The notes under the pieces: generated by a model
Told to the model about the DNA's origin: nothing
What the model saw: the letters and a program-made list of their open reading frames with translations, nothing else
Database searches by the model: none
Position numbers and translations under genes: made by a program
From: Paracoccus sp. (in: a-proteobacteria)
GTDB taxonomy: Bacteria > Pseudomonadota > Alphaproteobacteria > Rhodobacterales > Rhodobacteraceae
Direction of reading: 5' to 3'
DNA: 6,946 nt
NCBI GenBank assembly: GCA_018056045.1
Contig: JAGPGI010000147.1
Coordinates: forward strand, 1 to 6,946
Part shown: piece after piece, positions 1 through 5,283 of the stretch
Layout of the letters: the number at the start of each line of letters is the position of its first letter
Numbering within the stretch: position 1 is the stretch's first letter

Positions 1-1085
1 TGCGGGCCATGCCCGGCGCCACCATTCTCAGCGCGCCCATGGTCGATGGCGGCGAGGGCACGACTCGCGCCATCGTCAACGCCACCTCGGGCCGGATGAT
101 CGAGACCCGGGTGACCGGTCCGGTCGGCGCGCCCGTTCCCAGCTTCTGGGGCCTGATGGGGGGCGACGGCCCCGCCACGGCGGTGATCGAGATGGCCGCT
201 GCCGCCGGCCTGTCGCTGGTCCCGCGCACCCAACGCGACCCGACGCTGACCACCAGCCGGGGCGTGGGCGAGTTGATCTTGCAGGCGCTGGACCATGGCG
301 TGCGGCGCATTCTGCTCGGCTGCGGCGACAGCGGCATCAATGACGGCGGCGCCGGCATGGCGCGGGCGCTTGGCGCAAGGCTCTTGGACGCGGCCGGCCA
401 TGAGCTGCCCGAAGGCGGCGGCGCGCTGCGCGATCTGGCGCGGATCGACCTTGGCGGGCTGGACCCGCGCCTGGCCCGGACCCGCATCGACGTGGCGGTG
501 AACTGGCACAACCAGCTTTTGGGCCCCAAGGGCGTCGCCCGCGTCTTCGGCCCGCAAAAGGGCGCGACCCCGGCGCAGGTCGAGGCGCTGGAACAGGGGC
601 TGGAAACCTATGCCGCCCTGATCCGTGCCCAGACCGGTCTTGATCTGGGGGCCATGAACGGGGCCGGGGCCTCGGGCGGGCTGGGGGCGGGGCTGGTGGC
701 CTTTGCCGGCGCCACGCTGCATCCGCGTTTCGACATCATGCTGGATTACCTGGAGTTCGACCACCTGCTGGCGCAGGCCGATCTGGTCATCACCGCCGAA
801 GGGTCGCTCGACGGGCAAAGCCCCTATGGCAAGGTCCCCTGCGAGGTCTCGCGCCGGGCCGAGGCGCGCGGTATCCCCACCATCGCGCTGGCCGGCACCA
901 TCGGCAAGGGCGCGCAGGAAACCTTCGCCCATGGCATCAGCGCCTTTGCCTCGATCGTCAAGCGGCCCTGCTCGCTTGAGGAAGCCATCGCCCAGGGCGA
1001 CAAGCTGCTGTGCCGCGCCGCCGAGGATGCGATGCGCATGATGATGGTCGGCCAGCGGCTCGCGCGCCACGCCCGCGCCGCCTGA
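1..1085 (+). CDS. Glycerate kinase, type I (GarK/GlxK family), 5'-truncated by the window edge
   Basis: The enzyme phosphorylates D-glycerate with ATP in the cytoplasm; family members act as glycerate 2-kinases in glyoxylate, tartronate or sugar-acid catabolism. The frame is open from base 3 and stops with TGA at 1083-1085. Numbering from the first visible Met (base 9), I see the DGGEGT motif at residues 13-18, the TTSRGVGELI segment at 81-90, a glycine-rich GCGDSGINDGG at 104-114, FGPQKGA at 180-186, GAGASGGLGAG at 218-228, and ITAEGSLDGQSPYGKVP at 261-277. These follow the order of E. coli GarK as I recall it. In GarK the DGGEGT motif sits about 30 residues further in, so the true start is upstream and the Met at base 9 is internal. 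The segment matching GSATNDGG of GarK reads DSGINDGG, and the region before FGPQKG has NWHNQLLGPKG; I take this as a subfamily difference. The family call is secure; the exact product (2- or 3-phosphoglycerate) is not readable. Confidence 0.9.
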   Translation, partial: RAMPGATILSAPMVDGGEGTTRAIVNATSGRMIETRVTGPVGAPVPSFWGLMGGDGPATAVIEMAAAAGLSLVPRTQRDPTLTTSRGVGELILQALDHGVRRILLGCGDSGINDGGAGMARALGARLLDAAGHELPEGGGALRDLARIDLGGLDPRLARTRIDVAVNWHNQLLGPKGVARVFGPQKGATPAQVEALEQGLETYAALIRAQTGLDLGAMNGAGASGGLGAGLVAFAGATLHPRFDIMLDYLEFDHLLAQADLVITAEGSLDGQSPYGKVPCEVSRRAEARGIPTIALAGTIGKGAQETFAHGISAFASIVKRPCSLEEAIAQGDKLLCRAAEDAMRMMMVGQRLARHARAA

Positions 1086-1225
1086 CACCAGCTTTTTCCG
1101 ATCTCGAACCTTCCCATTCCGCCCCGGCCGAACCGGCAGCCGGGCAAGCGGATGCGGCCCTGCACCCTGATGCCGGGCCGGGACGCGACCCAATGCCGGC
1201 CAAACCAGACTGACGGAGACGACAA

Positions 1226-1963
1226 ATGGCTATCTTTCGTGGAAATGACGGCGACAACCGCATCTATGGCAGCAATTTCGCCGACAGCATCTTTGGCATG
1301 TCGGGCGATGATACGCTTTACGGCAATATGGGCGACGACCATATCGACGGCGGCTCGGGCGACGATCACATCAATGCCGGGCGCGGCCATAACCGCGTCA
1401 TCGGCGGCGAGGGCAACGACCTGATCCTTGCCGCAGCGGGCAATGACATTATCAGTGCCGGTTCGGGCAATGACACGATCTGGGCCGGTGATGGCCATAA
1501 CCGGGTGACGGCGGGCGAGGGCAACGACCATGTCGTGACCGGAACCGGCGCCGACAATATCTCGGCCGGTTCGGGCAATGACCGGATCCGCGCCGGCGCC
1601 GGCAATGACACGCTGATCGGCGGCGAGGGCGACGACCTCATGCTGGCCGAGGCCGGAAATGACCGGCTTTGGGGGCAGGAAGGAAATGACACCCTGAACG
1701 GCAGCGCCGGCAATGACACCATGACCGGGGGCGTCGGCGCGGATGTGTTCTTCTTCAACAGCGGGCGCGATGTCATCACCGATTTCGATGGCGACGATGA
1801 CCGCATCGACATGTCGGCATTCGCCAGCATCGACAGCTTTGCCGATATCCGCGGTGCCGCCCGGCAGGTCGGCGGCGATGTCGTCATCACCCTTGGCTCC
1901 AACCAGCTGGTGATCGAGGACACCCTGCTGCAAAGCCTCGGCGCCGATGATTTCAGCTTCTGA
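1226..1963 (+). CDS. Stand-alone RTX calcium-binding beta-roll protein with serralysin-type C-terminus
   Basis: This 245-residue acidic protein is almost wholly made of hemolysin-type GGxGxDxUx nonapeptides. I count 20 tandem nine-residue units from residue 5 to 184 with no insertion. In this family paired repeats coil into a parallel beta-roll that folds on binding Ca2+, normally after export by a type I secretion system. Residues ~167-245 (GADVFFFNSGRDVITDFDG, then RIDMSAF, and the last residues DDFSF) resemble the C-terminal domain of M10 serralysins, which carries the uncleaved type I secretion signal. No signal peptide, zinc motif (HExxH) or other catalytic region is present, so it is not a protease. 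The ATG at 1226 follows ACGGAG (1213-1218) at good spacing. The nearest upstream gene ends 140 bp away and a terminator follows, so it is probably monocistronic. No ABC/HlyD/TolC export genes are in the window. The binding and export roles are inferred from the family; its biological function is unknown. Confidence 0.88.
   Translation: MAIFRGNDGDNRIYGSNFADSIFGMSGDDTLYGNMGDDHIDGGSGDDHINAGRGHNRVIGGEGNDLILAAAGNDIISAGSGNDTIWAGDGHNRVTAGEGNDHVVTGTGADNISAGSGNDRIRAGAGNDTLIGGEGDDLMLAEAGNDRLWGQEGNDTLNGSAGNDTMTGGVGADVFFFNSGRDVITDFDGDDDRIDMSAFASIDSFADIRGAARQVGGDVVITLGSNQLVIEDTLLQSLGADDFSF
1373..1696 (+). repeat. 108-bp higher-order repeat, three units, inside the RTX gene
   Basis: Within the nonapeptide array there is a longer period of four nonapeptides (36 residues, 108 bp). 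Units are 1373-1480, 1481-1588 and 1589-1696. DNA words recur at exact 108-bp offsets: GGCCATAACCG at 1385 and 1493, and GGCGAGGGCAACGACC at 1406 and 1514, with a one-base variant at 1622. In protein, units 1 and 2 both open with a GHNRV nonapeptide and both end SAGSGND. Unit 3 keeps the EGDD and AEAGND pattern but has a normal GNDTL first repeat. This suggests segmental duplication in four-repeat blocks. Confidence 0.75.
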
Positions 1964-1994
1964 GCCGGGGCCGCGCATATCAAGGCAGCCATGG

Positions 1995-2024
1995 CCGCGG
2001 GCGCATCCCTTGCGCCCGCGGTTT
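1995..2024 (+). terminator. Intrinsic terminator after the RTX gene
   Basis: A perfect 11-bp GC-rich stem (CCGCGGGCGCA at 1995-2005 pairing with TGCGCCCGCGG at 2011-2021) encloses the 5-nt loop TCCCT and is followed by TTT. It lies 32 bp past the RTX stop codon. The T-tract is short but the stem is very strong. The hairpin also argues that the next gene has its own promoter and does not begin at the TTG overlapping this structure. Confidence 0.8.
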
Positions 2025-2175
2025 GGCGTTGCGAGGGCTGGGCGGTTGCGGATCGGGCACGAATGTGGCATCAAGGCTCAGGCGGCGGCGGTTCATCCCC
2101 CTTCTGGTGCGATTCAGCGCCGGTTTCGCTGATATCCCCGGCATTCCTGACATTCTTGCAACCACTGGTTTCCTG

Positions 2176-3369
2176 ATGCGTGATCCCTTGTTCCGCATGG
2201 CCTTGCTGCTTGGCCTGCTTTCCGCCGTCGGTCCTTTCGCGATCGACATGTATCTGCCGGCGCTGCCCGAGGTTGCCTCGGACCTCAAGACGACCGAGGC
2301 CGGCGCCGCGCTGACGCTGACTTCGTATTTCATCGCCTTTGGCATCGCGCAGATGGTTTACGGCCCGATGGCCGATGCCGTGGGGCGCAAGCCGCCTTTG
2401 GTGATCGGCGTTGCGATCTTTCTGCTGGCGTCGGTGGCGGCCAGTCTGGCGCCTTCGATCCAGTGGCTGATCGCGGCCCGCGCCGTGCAGGGCTTTGGCG
2501 CGGCGACGCTGATGGCGGTGCCGCGCGCGGTGATCCGCGACATGGCCAGCGGCCCGGCTGCCGCCCGGATGATGGCGGCGATCATGATCGTGATCTCGGT
2601 CTCGCCGATGCTGGCGCCGCTGACCGGCTCGATTGTCATGGCCTGGGGCGGCTGGCGCGAGATATTCGCCGTGCTCGCGGTGGCGGCGCTGCTGAGCCTT
2701 TCGCTGATCCTGTTCGTCCTGCCCGAGACGCTGGCCCCCGAACATCGCCGCCCGGTCCGGCCGGATGCGATGATGCAGGGCGCGGTGCTGCTGATCCGGG
2801 ATCGCCGCTTCATGGGGCTGACGCTGATCGGCGGCTTTGGCATGGCCAGCTTTTTCGTGTTTCTCGCCTCGGCCAGCTTTGTCTATACGCGCCAATACGG
2901 GCTGAGCCCGACCGGGTTCTCGCTGGCTTTCGCGGTGAACGCGGTGGGGTTCTTCTCGGCCTCGCAACTGGCGGGGCGGCTGGCCGAGCGGCATGGCCTC
3001 GAGCGGGTGATCGCGCTGGCGATCATCGGCTTTGCCGGGGCGACGCTGAGCCTGACGGCGCTGGTCTGGCTGGGATTCGACAGCCTGCCGGTGGTGGTCA
3101 TCGGGCTGTTTCTGGGCAATTTCTGCCTTGGGCTGGCGATGCCGACGGCGATGGTCATGTCGCTGGACCCGCATCCCGATATCGCGGGGCTCGCCTCGTC
3201 GCTGGGGGGCACGATCCAGATGCTGACCGGGGGCGCGATGATCGGACTGGCGGGGCTGTTTCTGGACAACAGCGCCGCCACCATGGTGCCGGCGATCGCG
3301 CTTTGCGCGCTGCTGGCATGGATCACGGCGTGGGCGTCGCTGCCACGGCTGCGGCTGGGCTGGCGCTGA
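2176..3369 (+). CDS. MFS multidrug efflux transporter, Bcr/CflA (DHA1) type
   Basis: This is a proton-driven inner-membrane exporter of the drug:H+ antiporter group with about 12 hydrophobic segments, 397 residues from the chosen start, the usual Bcr/CflA length. The first membrane segment carries AIDMYLPALP (residues 22-31), a hallmark of Bcr/CflA proteins, with Asp24 in the membrane. Motif A of the MFS (GPMADAVGRK) is at 63-72, an Arg in the fourth segment lies in ARAVQGFGAA (Arg102), and SPMLAPLTGS in the fifth segment matches the antiporter motif C region. I chose ATG 2176 because TM1 then begins within the first ten residues, as in the family. The frame stays open upstream to a TTG at 2023, but that extension is Arg/Gly-rich, would start inside the terminator of the previous gene and has no family counterpart. 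No good ribosome site precedes 2176, so the start is less sure than the function. Substrates cannot be read from sequence; bicyclomycin, chloramphenicol or others are family possibilities. Confidence 0.88.
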   Translation: MRDPLFRMALLLGLLSAVGPFAIDMYLPALPEVASDLKTTEAGAALTLTSYFIAFGIAQMVYGPMADAVGRKPPLVIGVAIFLLASVAASLAPSIQWLIAARAVQGFGAATLMAVPRAVIRDMASGPAAARMMAAIMIVISVSPMLAPLTGSIVMAWGGWREIFAVLAVAALLSLSLILFVLPETLAPEHRRPVRPDAMMQGAVLLIRDRRFMGLTLIGGFGMASFFVFLASASFVYTRQYGLSPTGFSLAFAVNAVGFFSASQLAGRLAERHGLERVIALAIIGFAGATLSLTALVWLGFDSLPVVVIGLFLGNFCLGLAMPTAMVMSLDPHPDIAGLASSLGGTIQMLTGGAMIGLAGLFLDNSAATMVPAIALCALLAWITAWASLPRLRLGWR

Positions 3370-3372
3370 GGG

Positions 3373-4815
3373 CTATTCCCTGGCGACCAGCGGCACCGGT
3401 ACCGGCACCGGCACGGATTCGGGGGCAGGGGTCCCGGGGGCGGGGGGATCGACGCGCATCTCGCCGCCCCGCCGCCAGCCGCCCTGCAGATAGAGCGCGC
3501 TGGACATTGCCATGGTGGACAGCATCGCGGCCGGAAAGCTGAGCCACAGCGCATCGGCGCCCAGCCAGTTGCGCAGCCCCACCGCCACCCCCAGCCGGAT
3601 CGGATAAAGCGAGACGAACAGGATGATCAGCGGCCAGATCACCTGACCATTGGCGCGCACGGCACCAAAGAGCACCATCGAGACGCCGAAGAACACAAAG
3701 CCCCAGGTGGCGATGCGGCCGATATGGACGCCGATCTGGGTTGCGGCGCTTTCGGGGCCGAGGAACAGGGCAAGCGCCTGCCGCTCGACCACGAACAGGA
3801 TCAGCACCAGCCCTCCGGTCATCAGCAGATTGAACAGGATGCCGATGCGGGTGATCTTGCTGACCCGGTCCCAGCGCCCGGCGCCGATATTCTGCGCGGC
3901 CATGGCGCTGACCGCCGCGCCAAGCGCCATCGCCGGCATCTGCACATAGGTCCAGAGCTGCTGCGTGGCGCCGAATGCGGCTGTGGTGTCGACGCCCTCG
4001 GCATTGACCAGCGTCATCATTGCCAGCATCGAGCTGGAGACGACGACCATCTGCAGGCCGATGGGCAGGCCCTTGCGCAGCATCAGCCCCAGCACCTGCC
4101 GCGCCGGGATCAGGAGGCGCAGCTCTTTGCCATGCAGGCTCAGCGGGTGGCGCCGCCAGTAGATATAGGCCAGCATGGCCGCAAGGCTGGTGTAATTGGC
4201 CAGCGCCATGGCAAAGGCCGAACCGGAAATCCCCATCTGCGGGGCCGGGCCAAGGCCAAGGATGAAAATCGGGTTCAGGATCACGTCCAGAACCACCGCC
4301 AGCGCCATGAAGATCAGCGGTGTCAGGGAATCGCCGGCGCCGCGCAGGGCCATCATCAGCATGGTCTGCATCAGGATGCCCGGCATGGCGAAAAAGGTCA
4401 CGCGCAGGAACTCGCGGGCAAGGCCCGTGGTCTCGGGCGGGGTGCCCAGCAGCGCCAGCAGTTGCGGCGCGAGCCACCAGCCGCCGACCGCGATCAGCAG
4501 CGCAAGTGGCAGGAAGGTGCCGATGGCGGTGCCGACGACCTCCTTGGCGGCGGCAAGGCTGCCCCGGCCGATGGATTGCCCGATCAGGATGGTCGAGGCC
4601 ATGCCGAAGCCAAAGACGAATGCCGTCAGCAGGAACATGATCAGGTTGCCGTTGGTGGTCGCCGCCAGTGCGTTTTCGCCCAGCAGCCGGCCGACCCATA
4701 TCGCATCGATCGAGCCATTGGCCGATTGCAGCACCGATGAGCCCAGCGTCGGCAGTGCGAACATCAAAAGCGCCGGGGCGATGGGGGCGGTGACCAGATT
4801 GCGGGCTTGCGTCAT
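3373..4815 (-). CDS. MATE family efflux transporter
   Basis: This 480-residue polytopic membrane protein belongs to the multidrug and toxic compound extrusion family, which exports cationic or polar compounds in exchange for Na+ or H+. Near the N-terminus it has the family pattern IDAIWVGRLLGENALAA (from about residue 35). ALRGAGDSLTP in the N-terminal half, NIGAGRWDRV at the start of the C-terminal half, and VRANGQVIWP further on match MATE positions, and the two halves look related as expected for two six-helix bundles. The start at 4815 is set by AGGAGA five bases upstream; the frame is open further upstream to 4944, but that part is charged and non-membrane. The last ~27 residues form a Pro-rich tail, PPAPGTPAPE then VPVPVPVP, not part of the MATE core. 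The gene ends 3 bp from the convergent MFS gene. The substrate and coupling ion are unknown. Confidence 0.9.
   Translation of the reverse strand: MTQARNLVTAPIAPALLMFALPTLGSSVLQSANGSIDAIWVGRLLGENALAATTNGNLIMFLLTAFVFGFGMASTILIGQSIGRGSLAAAKEVVGTAIGTFLPLALLIAVGGWWLAPQLLALLGTPPETTGLAREFLRVTFFAMPGILMQTMLMMALRGAGDSLTPLIFMALAVVLDVILNPIFILGLGPAPQMGISGSAFAMALANYTSLAAMLAYIYWRRHPLSLHGKELRLLIPARQVLGLMLRKGLPIGLQMVVVSSSMLAMMTLVNAEGVDTTAAFGATQQLWTYVQMPAMALGAAVSAMAAQNIGAGRWDRVSKITRIGILFNLLMTGGLVLILFVVERQALALFLGPESAATQIGVHIGRIATWGFVFFGVSMVLFGAVRANGQVIWPLIILFVSLYPIRLGVAVGLRNWLGADALWLSFPAAMLSTMAMSSALYLQGGWRRGGEMRVDPPAPGTPAPESVPVPVPVPLVARE
3392..3416. repeat. GGCACC/GGTACC hexanucleotide repeat encoding the MATE Pro-Val tail
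   Basis: About four tandem copies of a 6-bp unit (GGCACC, GGTACC, GGCACC, then GGCACG) lie at the 3' end of the MATE gene and encode PVPVPVP on the minus strand. Such a short in-frame repeat could vary in copy number by slippage without a frameshift. Confidence 0.6.
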
Positions 4816-4820
4816 GAATG

Positions 4821-4826
4821 TCTCCT
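4821..4826 (-). promoter_or_regulatory. Ribosome binding site that fixes the MATE start
   Basis: On the minus strand AGGAGA stands five bases before the ATG at 4815-4813. None of the upstream in-frame Met codons (for example at 4944) produces a membrane-type N-terminus, so this site decides the start. Confidence 0.75.
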
Positions 4827-5038
4827 GCCCGGGCGAAGGGGCGTGACTGTGACGTTGCCGCCATGTCATCGGAATAAATCCCTGCCCCGGCCATCGGCAA
4901 GACCCTTTGGCACCCTGCCGGCGCCGGGGCTGACGCCACGTCATGCATCGGCCCCGATGGGCGGCCAGGACCGGGCAAGCCGGCCCCGGCCCATTATCTG
5001 CAGCCGGTCCGCGCCAAACCTTATCCTAGAAACAAGAC

Positions 5039-5048
5039 GAAATATTTC
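5039..5048. promoter_or_regulatory. Candidate operator: palindrome GAAATATTTC
   Basis: This 10-bp perfect palindrome lies in the middle of the AT-rich patch, within a wider AACAAG...CTTGTT inverted repeat (5031-5063). Its place upstream of a possible ugp promoter and of the divergent MATE gene fits a repressor or activator site. The bound protein is unknown, and an AT-rich palindrome can arise by chance. Confidence 0.3.
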
Positions 5049-5053
5049 TGTTT

Positions 5054-5082
5054 TTGCCTTGTTGTCATTGAATTTTCATATT
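5054..5082 (+). promoter_or_regulatory. Possible sigma-70 promoter for ugpB
   Basis: TTGCCT (5054-5059) and CATATT (5077-5082) are separated by 17 bp, each matching 4 of 6 consensus bases, in the only AT-rich stretch upstream of ugpB. It would give a leader of about 190 nt. A perfect TTGACA at 5157-5162 is an alternative -35, but the best -10 behind it, around 5182-5187, is poor and badly spaced. Confidence 0.27.
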
Positions 5083-5162
5083 CGAATGCGAAGCGGCTGC
5101 GGTGCCCGGCGCCGCGCCTGCGCGCCTTTTGCCAGATCCGCAGAACCAGAAGCGAATTGACA

Positions 5163-5265
5163 CCTGTGCAACGGACAGGCGACAAATCCGGACGGGGAGG
5201 CGAACGGCGCGCGACAGGGGTGAAAACCCCGGTGACGGTGTTCGGGAACAATGACGCCGCAAGGC
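5163..5265 (+). promoter_or_regulatory. Potentially structured ugpB leader with four short hairpins
   Basis: Visible stem-loops are CCTGT/ACAGG (5163-5179), GGGGT-GAAA-ACCCC with a GNRA tetraloop (5217-5230), TGTT-CGGG-AACA (5239-5250), and GCC-GCAA-GGC with another GNRA loop (5256-5265). The ribosome site follows eight bases later. An outer pairing of GGTG (5231-5234) with CGCC (5255-5258) would enclose the third hairpin and exclude the fourth, so two folds compete. I do not recognise a known riboswitch class. In GC-rich DNA short hairpins are common, so a function is unproven. Confidence 0.3.
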
Positions 5266-5283
5266 ACGACTTGGAGGAAGACC

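Larger units (their letters stand above)
4816..5283. other. Gene-free divergent interval between the MATE gene and ugpB
   Basis: No convincing coding region lies in these 468 bp on either strand; open frames crossing it have no recognisable composition. Next to the MATE gene it is GC-rich and holds the inverted repeats TGACG-CCA-CGTCA (4931-4943) and CATCGG-CC-CCGATG (4946-4959). An AT-rich patch (about 5016-5085) stands out from the GC-rich surroundings and contains the perfect palindrome GAAATATTTC (5039-5048), flanked by AACAAG (5031-5036) and CTTGTT (5058-5063). The part next to ugpB (5163-5265) has several short hairpins. Promoters for both divergent genes most likely lie here. Assigning any element to a regulator is inference. 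Confidence 0.7.

Noticed and set aside
1086..1225. Terminator after the glycerate kinase gene
   Set aside because: A CCCGGC/GCCGGG pairing (1123-1144) has a 10-nt loop and no following T-tract, so it is too weak to call; no convincing promoter for the RTX gene was seen here either.
1238..1777. CRISPR-like array suggested by regular repeats
   Set aside because: The period is 27 bp, continuous, in frame and coding for RTX nonapeptides, with no unique spacers.
824..2074. Long minus-strand open frame (416 codons) antisense to the glycerate kinase and RTX genes
   Set aside because: Its periodic composition mirrors the RTX nonapeptides on the other strand, and it crosses the RTX terminator and parts of two genes. 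It is a high-GC shadow frame.
2071..3174. Minus-strand open frame (367 codons) opposite the MFS gene
   Set aside because: It is extremely rich in Arg, Gln and His with no family signature, typical of the antisense of a GC-rich membrane-protein gene.
3724..4740. Plus-strand open frame (338 codons) opposite the MATE gene
   Set aside because: It is low-complexity, rich in Gln, Asp, Arg and His, and the MATE gene on the other strand has clear family motifs and a ribosome site.
4807..5160. Small open frame (117 codons) in the MATE-ugpB interval
   Set aside because: It overlaps the MATE start, has no ribosome site, and is a Pro/Arg-rich product that runs through the AT-rich control region.
5217..5265. 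Cobalamin, guanidine or SAM-II riboswitch upstream of ugpB
   Set aside because: Only generic hairpins are present; none of the conserved sequence boxes of these classes as I know them can be found.
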